Below, piece after piece: positions 7,885 through 15,593 of a stretch of DNA of 64,000 bases. The position numbers and the translations under genes were made by a program. Origin of the DNA: Microcaldota archaeon (lineage in GTDB: Archaea; Micrarchaeota; Micrarchaeia; Micrarchaeales; Micrarchaeaceae); assembly GCA_021810105.1 (NCBI GenBank), contig JAJZJM010000001.1, positions 186,001-250,000 of the forward strand, given 5' to 3'. How positions within the stretch are numbered: the stretch's first letter is position 1; the number at the start of each line of letters is the position of its first letter. The notes under the pieces are model-generated. The model was not told the origin of the DNA. It was given only the letters and a program-made list of their open reading frames with translations, and did not search any database.

Positions 7885-9114
7885 TCATCTTTTTGCAGCG
7901 CGCTCCTTGCAGAACGCATTTATCTTATTTATAGCATAGTCTAATATCTCTTTTGGAGCAAGAGAAACAATCCTGAAATGGCCAGGACTGCCGAATGCGC
8001 TTCCGCTTCTTGTCTGCACAAGCTTAGATTTAAGCAGATCTAATACAAAATCGTTATCTGTTTTGAAATGAAGTGCTTTCAAATCTATTCTCGGAAATAT
8101 ATAAAATGCGCCGTTCGGGTCTACAGCTTCCATATATGGAGACTCGTTGACCAGCTTGGTTGCATGCTTTACCCTATCTGCTATCTCCTTTACCATAAAC
8201 TTAATCGCTCTGTTATGCGCGGCCGTATCATTAATGCCTACAGCTACGGCATGCTCTGCGGGAGTGTTTACAGAAAGCCTGGCTAGAGCAAAATCGGAAA
8301 GTGCACTTTTGAGTGATGCAGATCTCCTGTCGGCTTCAGGTATTATCATAAAGCCTATTCTAAATCCAGTGGCATCAAAATTCTTAGACGCGCCATTCCA
8401 GATCATATGGGGCATTCCCTTAGCGAGCTCCCCTATGCTTGTAAATTTGGCATCGCCAAATGTTATCTCATCGTAAATCTCATCGCTCACTAAAAATATT
8501 CCATTATCATTGGCAATGTCTACCAGCTCTCTCAATGCATTTTTGTTTAAAACCGTACCTGTAGGATTGTTTGGATTTGTCACAAGCATGTACTTTATTC
8601 TTTTTGTATTCTTGCGTATCGTGGCCTTAAGGTTGTCTATGTCAATCTGCCAACCTTCAGATTCGTCATACCTTCCCGCAATCTCGCTTCCTTCACAAAG
8701 TTTAAGGTATGTGTAGTATGGAGGATAATAAGGTCTGAAAAGTATTGCGGCATCATTTCTGTTTATGAGCGCATTATTAAGAAATAGAAAAGCTTCAGAA
8801 AGGCCTGCTGTTATTATTACATCATCATTCGAAATTGACATGCCATATAAACGTCTGTATCTTCTGGCAACAGCAGATTTTAGCTCTTCTGATCCTTCCG
8901 ATTTAGAGTAATTTGTATTCCCGGCAGAAAGAGCTTCTTTATAAGCATTCAACATGTATTCCGGAGTCTTGAAATAAACAGCCGGGTCTCCAGTATCTAA
9001 CCTAAATACTTTTTTACCAGACTTTGAGAGGGTGTTAGCAAGATTGTGCACCTCGGCTATGGGATTTGCTACAAACTTCCTCCTATTTGCTATGAAGTTC
9101 TCCATTTTACCCAA
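7885..9114 (-). CDS. PLP-dependent class I/II aminotransferase
   Basis: The 409-residue protein has the fold-type I aminotransferase landmarks: FRLDTGDPAVYFKTP in the N-terminal arm, TNPNNPTGTVLN near residue 190, SDEIYDEITF, GASKNFDATGFRIGFM with the PLP-binding lysine near residue 245, and an arginine-containing GSAFGSPGHFRIVS near the end that binds the substrate carboxylate. It transfers amino groups between an amino acid (aspartate- or alanine-like) and 2-oxoglutarate in the cytosol. Exact specificity cannot be read. Start ATG at 9114 or the internal ATG three codons later. It is followed 4 bases upstream of tRNA-Val on the same strand. Confidence 0.9.
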   Translation of the reverse strand: MGKMENFIANRRKFVANPIAEVHNLANTLSKSGKKVFRLDTGDPAVYFKTPEYMLNAYKEALSAGNTNYSKSEGSEELKSAVARRYRRLYGMSISNDDVIITAGLSEAFLFLNNALINRNDAAILFRPYYPPYYTYLKLCEGSEIAGRYDESEGWQIDIDNLKATIRKNTKRIKYMLVTNPNNPTGTVLNKNALRELVDIANDNGIFLVSDEIYDEITFGDAKFTSIGELAKGMPHMIWNGASKNFDATGFRIGFMIIPEADRRSASLKSALSDFALARLSVNTPAEHAVAVGINDTAAHNRAIKFMVKEIADRVKHATKLVNESPYMEAVDPNGAFYIFPRIDLKALHFKTDNDFVLDLLKSKLVQTRSGSAFGSPGHFRIVSLAPKEILDYAINKINAFCKERAAKR

Positions 9115-9155
9115 TTTATTTTTGCTATTAAAGTTTATTATAACGTATTAATTTC

Positions 9156-9821
9156 CTATTTATCAACAAGCTCTGCATCATCAATTATGTAGTCTCCAGA
9201 ATCACCATTCCACACTATATGCGATTTATTTATCCGTATTCTATTTTTGAACAAAGGCGCATCTAATACGAAGGACTCCGCCTCTCCTCCTTCAAAGGAT
9301 ATATTTATCTTGTTCTTTTCCTTAATCCTCAATAGCTTTTCTATAATGTCTGGAGCTATGCGTTTTCCGAGAAAACTTTCGTCGAGGCCTGCTGCGGATA
9401 CACGTGTTATTATTGCATCGAATTTACCCGACACATGTTTGAGTTCCTCCAGCGCATCGCACCCCCATAAAGGCGAATGATGAACGATACCGAGCTTTTT
9501 GCATATGCCGTCTATCCTCTCTTTTTGATAGGAGCTCGCGACCGCACCTGTAACCAGGTCCGTTACCATATTCTCTTTTAAAGCCGCTTCTATATCGTTC
9601 AATTCCTTCTCTTTCTCCCCATCAGTTTTCCAGAAAACGTGCCTTATCCCCATAGCCTCAGCCTGAAGCTTAGTCCATTCAACATTTACTTTTTGCAACA
9701 TATAGCTAAAGCTATTGATAGGTAGCATCGAGATCAGCAATTCGACTCTAGAACCTGCCTCTTCCATCCTATGTACTGCTAGCGTTGAATCCTTTCCACC
9801 GCTATATAAACAGGCAATCAA
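9156..9821 (-). CDS. dph6: Diphthine--ammonia ligase (ATP-pyrophosphatase)
   Basis: The 221-residue protein begins with the PP-loop motif SGGKDSTLA at residues 7-15 and continues with VEWTKLQAEAMGI and TGAVASSYQKERID, the signature of the MJ0570/Dph6 family. The enzyme uses ATP and ammonia to amidate diphthine on elongation factor 2, the last step of diphthamide synthesis. It starts with TTG at 9821, 4 bases after the stop of the endonuclease III gene, so the two are co-transcribed. No ammonia-generating domain is fused. Function is assigned by family; archaeal members are largely untested. Confidence 0.88.
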   Translation of the reverse strand: MIACLYSGGKDSTLAVHRMEEAGSRVELLISMLPINSFSYMLQKVNVEWTKLQAEAMGIRHVFWKTDGEKEKELNDIEAALKENMVTDLVTGAVASSYQKERIDGICKKLGIVHHSPLWGCDALEELKHVSGKFDAIITRVSAAGLDESFLGKRIAPDIIEKLLRIKEKNKINISFEGGEAESFVLDAPLFKNRIRINKSHIVWNGDSGDYIIDDAELVDK

Positions 9822-9825
9822 ATAA

Positions 9826-10467
9826 TCACTCTACGCTGCTTGAGGGGCAGATACGATTGAGCACACATCTTTCGCAATGTGCCCGCCTTGAAGTACATGT
9901 GTCCCTTCCAAGCGCTATGAATAGATGAGTAGCGTTGCCCCACTCTTTCTTCGGAATTATCTTCATAAGTTTCTCCTCTAATTTTGACGGGTTTTGGGTC
10001 TTATAGAGAAAGAGCCTGTTTGCAACAGTTATGCAGTGGGTGTCTATGGCAATGCCTTCGTTCTTTGCAAATGCATTTGCCATCACCACATTTGCGGTTT
10101 TTCTTCCTACCCCTGGCAATTTTATAAGCTCCTCTACTCTGTCTGGGACCTTGCCACCAAACTCAGCCTCTATCATTCGAGCCGAGTTGATAATGTTCTT
10201 TGACTTGTTCCTATAGATATTGATGCTCTTGGTGTATGGATAGAGCTGCGATGGTCTTAAGTTAACAAAGCTGCTGGGGTTCGGATATTTTTTGAACAGT
10301 TTTGGTGTTGCCTTGTCAACCTGGGCATCTGTTGTCTGCGCAGACAGTATTGTTGCAACGAGAAGTTCCCATGGAGTTGAATAACTAAGAGAGGTTTTCA
10401 TCTCTTCAGGATACCTTCTCTTAAGTTTGCTAAGTATCAAAGTAATCTCTTTCTCTGCCCCGCTCAT
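9826..10467 (-). CDS. nth: Endonuclease III, DNA glycosylase/AP lyase
   Basis: The 213-residue protein has the helix-hairpin-helix LPGVGRKTANVV with the catalytic lysine near residue 122, the catalytic aspartate in AIDTHCITVANRL about 18 residues later, and a C-terminal [4Fe-4S] motif C-x6-C-x2-C-x5-C in CTSRRAHCERCVLNRIC. It removes oxidised pyrimidines and cuts the abasic site. Length is normal for the family. It is the first gene of a minus-strand pair with dph6 and is divergent from the Nudix gene; the 79-base gap holds AT-rich promoter sequence for both. Confidence 0.95.
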   Translation of the reverse strand: MSGAEKEITLILSKLKRRYPEEMKTSLSYSTPWELLVATILSAQTTDAQVDKATPKLFKKYPNPSSFVNLRPSQLYPYTKSINIYRNKSKNIINSARMIEAEFGGKVPDRVEELIKLPGVGRKTANVVMANAFAKNEGIAIDTHCITVANRLFLYKTQNPSKLEEKLMKIIPKKEWGNATHLFIALGRDTCTSRRAHCERCVLNRICPSSSVE

Positions 10468-10546
10468 TTTATCGCTAGGTAAGGTATTGCTAAATATTTA
10501 TAGCCATTTATACTTACGTGATTATTATTCAGTGAGGAGTGTATAG

Positions 10547-11005
10547 ATGGAAAAACGATGCATGGTTGCTGGATGCTTTGTGATAGAAAAGGGAAAGGTG
10601 TTACTTCTACACCATACCAAAATAGGACTATGGCTTCCACCTGGAGGGCATTTGGAGGAAAACGAGTTTCCAAACGAAGCCGCAATAAGGGAAACCAAAG
10701 AGGAAACTGGTCTTGATGTTGAGCTGCTTTGCAATGATGCGATAATGCACACAGATACCCAATCGCATACGCTAGAAGTTCCGTTCACAATAATTTACGA
10801 ACATGTGCCGTATAAGACCGAACCTCCGCATATACATTTTGATATGTCATATGTTGCAAAAGTAAGAGGCGGGATATTGAACTCTAACAAAGAAAGCGAT
10901 GACATTGGCTGGTTTGATTCCAAAGAGCTGGAACGCCTCGAAACATTACCAAGCGTGCGTAACATTGCACTAGAAGTTTTAAGACAATATGGAAATAAAC
11001 TTTAG
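10547..11005 (+). CDS. Nudix hydrolase
   Basis: This 152-residue protein has a full Nudix box G-x5-E-x7-REx2EExG (GGHLEENEFPNEAAIRET then KEETGL) at residues about 37-59, so the metal-binding glutamates are intact. It should cleave a nucleoside diphosphate linked to another moiety. A TATA-like AATATTTATA at 10490-10502 and GTGAGGAGTG before the ATG mark its promoter and start. It is followed 7 bases later by the EndoQ gene, and the divergent neighbour is endonuclease III, so a role in cleaning damaged nucleotides is plausible but not shown by the sequence. Confidence 0.88.
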   Translation: MEKRCMVAGCFVIEKGKVLLLHHTKIGLWLPPGGHLEENEFPNEAAIRETKEETGLDVELLCNDAIMHTDTQSHTLEVPFTIIYEHVPYKTEPPHIHFDMSYVAKVRGGILNSNKESDDIGWFDSKELERLETLPSVRNIALEVLRQYGNKL

Positions 11006-11012
11006 TGATTAG

Positions 11013-12269
11013 ATGAAAGTGATATCTGATTTGCACATACATTCTCCATATGCTATGGCATGCAGCCCATCAATAAGCCTGGAAGGCATAGAGCAAACTT
11101 GCATAGAAAAAGGCATTAACCTTGTAGGAACTGGAGATTTTACCCATCCGAAATGGCTTGCGGAAATTAAATCAAAATTGGAGCCAGCAGATCCGGGATT
11201 ATTTAAGATTAATGGATCTAGTTCGAATGTAAGATTTGTACTAAGTTCGGAAGCATGCACCATATTCGAAGATAAAAACAAAAAAATCAGAAAAATACAT
11301 AACTGCATGCTAATGCCAGACATAGATTCTGTAGAGGCACTCAACCAAGCATTAAGCAAGTATGGAGAGCTTTCTTCTGATGGGCGCGTCATATTATCGA
11401 TGAGCGCGGCGCATTTGGTAGAGGAGATTTTTAAAGTCCAAAAAAATGCGTTTGTTTTCCCTGCGCACGCATGGACTCCTTATTTCGGAGTATTTGGAGC
11501 GATTTCAGGAGTAGACTCGATGAAAGAGGCGTATGAAGACCAGGAAAAGCACATATATGCACTAGAAAGCGGGCTCAGCTCTGACCCTTCAATGAACTGG
11601 AGAATATCCAAACTCGATAAATACGCTATCATATCAACGAGCGACATGCATTCTTTACCTAAGATAGGCAGGGAGATGACGCTTTTGGATGTGGATTCCC
11701 TTTCATACAAGAACATAACAAATGCAATAAAGGACAAGGATGCAAAGCGGCTAAGCGGAACTCTGGAATTCTTTCCTGAAGAGGGCAAATACCATTTTGA
11801 CGGGCACAGGCAATGCAACGTATCTGTAGATCCAGATAAAGAGAGCAAGCTGGAAAAGTGCCCTGTATGCGGCAGGAAATTGGTAATAGGCGTGCTGCAT
11901 AGGATTAACCAACTAGCTGACAGAGAGCCGGGCTACGTGCCAAAAAATCGCCCCCCTTTTGTAAAGGCCGTGCCTTTAAGGGAGATAATCGCATATGTGT
12001 TAAGAAAGCCATATGCTTCGCCACATGTAACACGAATGTATGAAGAGATGATAAAAGAGCTAGGCTCTGAGTATGATCTGCTTACAAAGACAGATACAAC
12101 AGTGATATCGGAGAAATTCAACCCTGAGATAGGAGATGCGATACAAAACATGCGGAACGGAAATATTACCATAAAACCAGGCTACTCTGGCGTATTTGGA
12201 GAGGTAGACCTGCTCAATAGAGATAGTGGAAAGAAATCTACCTACTTTGAAAGGCAGAAGAGACTTTAA
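11013..12269 (+). CDS. Endonuclease Q, PHP-family DNA repair nuclease
   Basis: The 418-residue protein starts MKVISDLHIHSPY, the PHP metal motif, followed by GTGDFTHPKW, VFPAHAWTPYFG and ISTSDMHS, all metal-ligand regions of the TIGR00375/EndoQ family. A C-terminal zinc-ribbon region includes GHRQC and KCPVCGRK, then GVLHRINQLADR. EndoQ nicks DNA 5-prime to uracil, hypoxanthine or abasic sites and occurs in some archaea and a few bacteria. The ATG lies 7 bases after the Nudix stop, so the two form an operon. Its last codons overlap the convergent gene at 12266 by 4 bases. Confidence 0.92.
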   Translation: MKVISDLHIHSPYAMACSPSISLEGIEQTCIEKGINLVGTGDFTHPKWLAEIKSKLEPADPGLFKINGSSSNVRFVLSSEACTIFEDKNKKIRKIHNCMLMPDIDSVEALNQALSKYGELSSDGRVILSMSAAHLVEEIFKVQKNAFVFPAHAWTPYFGVFGAISGVDSMKEAYEDQEKHIYALESGLSSDPSMNWRISKLDKYAIISTSDMHSLPKIGREMTLLDVDSLSYKNITNAIKDKDAKRLSGTLEFFPEEGKYHFDGHRQCNVSVDPDKESKLEKCPVCGRKLVIGVLHRINQLADREPGYVPKNRPPFVKAVPLREIIAYVLRKPYASPHVTRMYEEMIKELGSEYDLLTKTDTTVISEKFNPEIGDAIQNMRNGNITIKPGYSGVFGEVDLLNRDSGKKSTYFERQKRL

Positions 12270-12619
12270 ATCGAGGAGCTGCTTTTTTGGAATAAGGATG
12301 CCTTTACAAATATGGCTTTTGTTTTTTTACCAAAATGTTTTCTTATCTGCCTTTGCCTGAAAGCGAGCAAAGCAAAACTTTGCATTATTCTTCCATAATG
12401 CTTGAGGGAAAAGATGGTTACAAATACAGCACCGATTACCACCATCTCAACTAATATCAATTGGCTCCCTATAGTTAGCATAAATTTAGAATACGGGGCG
12501 TCTTTTATGGCAAGAAAGGAGGCAAATGCCACTAAGAAATCCAAGCCTACTGAGATGTAAGCAAGTTTCTCGAAGAGATTTTCCATTTTTTTTATCTTCT
12601 TATAGTCATTATAATACAA
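12266..12619 (-). CDS. Small two-helix membrane protein of unknown function
   Basis: The 117-residue product has two strong hydrophobic segments (about residues 18-40 and 48-70) flanked by basic, helical ends, and a C-terminal tail with RQRQIRKHFGKKTK. I recognise no family. The start may be the ATG at 12619 or the in-frame ATG of MENLFEKL twelve residues in (12586). It is monocistronic, convergent with EndoQ, and its coding nature rests on length, hydrophobic pattern and base composition like its neighbours. Confidence 0.55.
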   Translation of the reverse strand: MYYNDYKKIKKMENLFEKLAYISVGLDFLVAFASFLAIKDAPYSKFMLTIGSQLILVEMVVIGAVFVTIFSLKHYGRIMQSFALLAFRQRQIRKHFGKKTKAIFVKASLFQKSSSSI

Positions 12620-12655
12620 TCTATCAACCGGTCGCAGAATTAATCCAACAGCACT

Positions 12656-12664
12656 ATTTATAAA
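12656..12664 (+). promoter_or_regulatory. TATA box ahead of a leader hairpin
   Basis: The sequence TTTATAAAT sits well upstream of rpl30; a second TATA-like stretch (TAATATAAAT, about 12758-12767) lies nearer to that gene. A start about 26 bases downstream (near 12686) would give a transcript whose first structured part is the hairpin at 12699-12735. Confidence 0.4.
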
Positions 12665-12683
12665 TCATCTAGAAGTGAATGGC

Positions 12684-12740
12684 TACTGGAAGTTTCGGTT
12701 ATTGCGTGGGGATGTGGCAATGTCTCCCATGCAATACATT
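12684..12740 (+). ncRNA. Candidate small RNA or leader hairpin (possible H/ACA-like)
   Basis: A perfect 11-bp stem with one G-T pair (TATTGCGTGGG at 12700-12710 and CCCATGCAATA at 12726-12736) closes a 15-nt loop and is followed directly by CATT, giving an ACA triplet right at the stem base. It has its own TATA box upstream and ends before a second promoter-like site of the uL30 gene. This could be a small H/ACA-type RNA, a leader regulating ribosomal protein uL30, or an operator. The loop does not show a clear kink-turn, so the H/ACA idea is weak. Confidence 0.3.
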
Positions 12741-12796
12741 TAAAATGCTTCTTCAGCTAATATAAATCAAGAAAAGCAAAGCATTGGCGCATTCTT

Positions 12797-13216
12797 ATGA
12801 AAGATACTGAAAACAAAATAATAGCTGCAGTTAGAGTACGCGGTCGTGTTAACGTGAGATCTGACATAAACGAGACTTTAGACAGATTAAGGCTCAGAAG
12901 AGTGAATAATTGCGTGATAATAAAGATGAATGACTCTTATTCTGGAATGATAAATGCCTGCCACGACTATATTGCATTCGGAGAGCCTAATGAGGAAACC
13001 GTGAAGAGGCTTGTAAAAAAGGCGGGCATAAGCATAAGCCCTTCAGATATAATGCAGGGCAAATATGACCCGAAAACCCTTAAGGCTGCTCTGCCTATAA
13101 GGCTGCACCCGCCAAGGCATGGATACAAAAGCACAAAGCTTAGCGTGAAGAGAGGAGGAAGCCTTGGTTATATGGGAGAGGGAATCAACAAACTGATACA
13201 GAGAATGGTGAAGTAA
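12797..13216 (+). CDS. rpl30: Large-subunit ribosomal protein uL30
   Basis: The 139-residue protein begins with IIAAVRVRGRVNVRSDI followed by ETLDRLRLRRVNNCVII, the uL30 core, and has the longer archaeal form with a C-terminal KLSVKRGGSLGYMGE segment. It binds 23S rRNA in the 50S subunit. Its stop codon TAA overlaps the ATG of the uL15 gene by one base, so the two are translated as a pair, as at the end of the usual archaeal spc operon. The leader holds the hairpin at 12700-12736. Confidence 0.94.
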   Translation: MKDTENKIIAAVRVRGRVNVRSDINETLDRLRLRRVNNCVIIKMNDSYSGMINACHDYIAFGEPNEETVKRLVKKAGISISPSDIMQGKYDPKTLKAALPIRLHPPRHGYKSTKLSVKRGGSLGYMGEGINKLIQRMVK

Positions 13217-13620
13217 TGGTGGTTAGAAAGCAGAAGAAGGCAAGGAAATACCTAGGTACAAGGAGATGGGGCGTTGGCAACATAAAGAATGCCAGAGGCG
13301 CGGGAGATAGAGGAGGAGTAGGCAGGGCGGGTGTCAGGAAGCATAATTTCACATACATGACATCCAAAGCCAGGGAGGAGATGCATAAAAAAGGATTTAC
13401 TCCGTGGAACAGAAAAAAACTTGATGAGATTACGCTTGGAAAGATAAATTCCATGGCTGCTTTAATGGAGAAGCCTGAAGAGGAAATAGAGCTTCGGAAT
13501 TTCAAAGTGCTAAGCAATGGCGTTCTAAACAAGCCGCTAAAGATAAAGGCGAGCAGTTTCTCTAAAGCGGCATTGGACAAGATAAAAAACGCAGGCGGAG
13601 AGGCCATAGAGCTAAAGTAA
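13216..13620 (+). CDS. rpl15: Large-subunit ribosomal protein uL15
   Basis: The 134-residue protein has a basic N-terminus (KKARKYLGTRRWGVGN) and the glycine-rich RGAGDRGGVGRAG loop characteristic of uL15, with a short C-terminal domain. It is an early-assembling 50S protein. In most archaea uL15 is followed by secY; here the next gene, 18 bases on, is a glycosyltransferase, so the spc operon tail is rearranged. Confidence 0.93.
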   Translation: MVVRKQKKARKYLGTRRWGVGNIKNARGAGDRGGVGRAGVRKHNFTYMTSKAREEMHKKGFTPWNRKKLDEITLGKINSMAALMEKPEEEIELRNFKVLSNGVLNKPLKIKASSFSKAALDKIKNAGGEAIELK

Positions 13621-13638
13621 CTAAATCAAGGCTTAGAT

Positions 13639-14802
13639 ATGGGAAAATCTCTCAAAATCGTATTTTTTACCGACACATACACTCCAAGCGTGGATGGAGT
13701 GGTAACATCTATAATAAACGCGAAAAAAGAGCTTGAGCGCAGAGGGCATAAAGTCTATATCTTCACGAGCGGCAATATAGGAGTAAGACCAATCGCAGAA
13801 ATATCAAAGAACGTATTCGCGATTCATGGAATAAAATTCCCAAAATATCCGCAGTATAGAGTTGCGCTCTTCACCCTTCCTCTTTCTGCAAAATTTAATT
13901 CCATAAAGCCAGACATAGTGCACATTCATACCCCATTCACAGTGGGGCTCTCAGGCCTTGCAATGGCTAAAATAAATAAACTTCCAACAGTATCTACATT
14001 CCATACTTTTTTCACTAGCAGAAAGGTAATGAAAGAATATGGAATATCAGGTAAGATGGGCCAGAGGTTAATGACAAAATATTCTTGGCCATATGCAAGA
14101 TTCTTCTTCAATAAATGTGATGCAGTAATAGCACCCACATATGCGGCTGAGGCTATTTTAAGGAGGAATGGGATAAATAACCTCAGAGTTGTCCCAAATG
14201 CCGTAGATACAAAAAGATTCAGACCAAAGAAAGCCTCATTGAAGCTCAGGAGATCGTTGCAACATAAGCCTAAAGACAAGATTGTGCTTTATGTGGGTCG
14301 CTTAAGCAAGGAGAAGAGATTGGATGTGCTGATAAAAGCAGCAGATGAGCTTAGAGATGAAGATATTACTTTTGTAATAGGAGGGACAGGGCCGTATCAA
14401 CAGGCCCTACGAAAGATGGTTTATTCTAAAAGATTGCACAATGTAAAATTCGTAGGCTTCATAAACGACAAAGACCTTCCAGGCTATTATTCTGCGGCTG
14501 ACTTATTCTGCACACCCTCCACATTCGAAACCCAGGGCATAACCGTATTGGAGGCGCTAGCTTCGGGAAAACCAGTAGTAGGGGCAGCTTATCCGATAAT
14601 GGAGGAGATAATAAAACCTGGAAAAAATGGCGAAATATTCAAAGCTGGAAATCATATATCGTGTGCGCATAAAATAGAGAAGGTTATAAATAACCTAAAG
14701 TCTTACAAGTATGCGGCTGATAGCATACAAAACTATTCTGCTAATGCGATTATAGATACTTTATTAAATGTGTATAGAGAGGTTATCGCAAGTAAAAGCT
14801 AA
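13639..14802 (+). CDS. GT4-family glycosyltransferase
   Basis: The 387-residue protein has the GT-B architecture: an N-terminal domain beginning KIVFFTDTYTPSVDGVV, then VPNAVDTKRF, VLYVGRLSKEKRLDVLI at the start of the nucleotide-sugar domain, and the E-x7-E motif in TFETQGITVLEALASGKP near residue 300. It transfers an activated sugar with retention, probably onto a lipid or surface polymer at the cytosolic face of the membrane. Overall it resembles diacylglycerol/phosphatidylinositol-type glycosyltransferases, which is suggestive only. It is probably co-transcribed with the ribosomal genes (18-base gap). Confidence 0.88.
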   Translation: MGKSLKIVFFTDTYTPSVDGVVTSIINAKKELERRGHKVYIFTSGNIGVRPIAEISKNVFAIHGIKFPKYPQYRVALFTLPLSAKFNSIKPDIVHIHTPFTVGLSGLAMAKINKLPTVSTFHTFFTSRKVMKEYGISGKMGQRLMTKYSWPYARFFFNKCDAVIAPTYAAEAILRRNGINNLRVVPNAVDTKRFRPKKASLKLRRSLQHKPKDKIVLYVGRLSKEKRLDVLIKAADELRDEDITFVIGGTGPYQQALRKMVYSKRLHNVKFVGFINDKDLPGYYSAADLFCTPSTFETQGITVLEALASGKPVVGAAYPIMEEIIKPGKNGEIFKAGNHISCAHKIEKVINNLKSYKYAADSIQNYSANAIIDTLLNVYREVIASKS

Positions 14803-14925
14803 TTAAAACAAATTACAATACGCTAATTATACAAAGGCGATTCACTGCCAGAAGAAAAGGATGAGAGATTAGGTTCAAATAAAGTTCAAGATGAAGGTAC
14901 CTCTGCTGAAAGAGAACACGGCAAA

Positions 14926-15570
14926 GTGCAGCCTACGAATACGCTAGGCAGCATGATTAAAAACTCTGCAGATCCGAAAGTTCAAGAACTAAGGATTCAG
15001 ATTGATGCGCTTAATAAGAAGAGGAGGGAGGCATTCGGAAAAATGAAGGATGTACAAAGAAGGCTTAATTATAAGATGTCAGAGCTTGACGCGCTTTCCA
15101 GGCTTTCCGAAATGGAAAAGGCGCAGCCCAAAGCCATGCCAGACATATCCAAACTCAAAAGGCAAAGGCAGATGCTGGAATTTAAAGTGTCTACAGAGGC
15201 GCATTCGCTACCACAGGAAAAATTACTTATAAGAAGAATCAACGAGATAAATTCGCAAATAGAGGAGGCCCTAAAGTCCGTAAGGAAAGAGAGGAAGATG
15301 CTTCTTGTTAAAAAAGATATTGCAGACCTCCAGACTGCTCTTAACTCAATTGTTGCGGAGCTTGCTGGTTTTGACAGAAATCTGGATGATTTGTATCATT
15401 CGATAAGAAAGATATTAGGAGTTGAAAAGAGAAGATCTAATGTTCAGCAGCAGAAGCAAAAACCGGTAGTGCATAGGCAGCAGGAGATCAATCTTGAAGA
15501 TATTGTGGTAATAAAGAAGAAGGATGGAAAGAAGCCTCAACCAGATGCAAATTCTGATAATGTTGGCTAA
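14926..15570 (+). CDS. Long coiled-coil protein of unknown function
   Basis: The 214 residues from GTG at 14926 are almost wholly charged alpha-helix with heptad patterning between about residues 18 and 165, then a Gln/Lys-rich, probably disordered tail. I cannot name a family with certainty; archaeal proteins of this kind are often annotated only as coiled-coil proteins linked to the ribosome or phosphoserine phosphatases. The open frame continues upstream to a TAA at 14824 with no ATG (LPEEKDERLG... encoded from CTG at 14845), so the true start may be an unusual codon up to 27 codons earlier. Confidence 0.65.
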   Translation: MQPTNTLGSMIKNSADPKVQELRIQIDALNKKRREAFGKMKDVQRRLNYKMSELDALSRLSEMEKAQPKAMPDISKLKRQRQMLEFKVSTEAHSLPQEKLLIRRINEINSQIEEALKSVRKERKMLLVKKDIADLQTALNSIVAELAGFDRNLDDLYHSIRKILGVEKRRSNVQQQKQKPVVHRQQEINLEDIVVIKKKDGKKPQPDANSDNVG

Positions 15571-15593
15571 ATAAGTTTATAAAAAGTGTTAAT

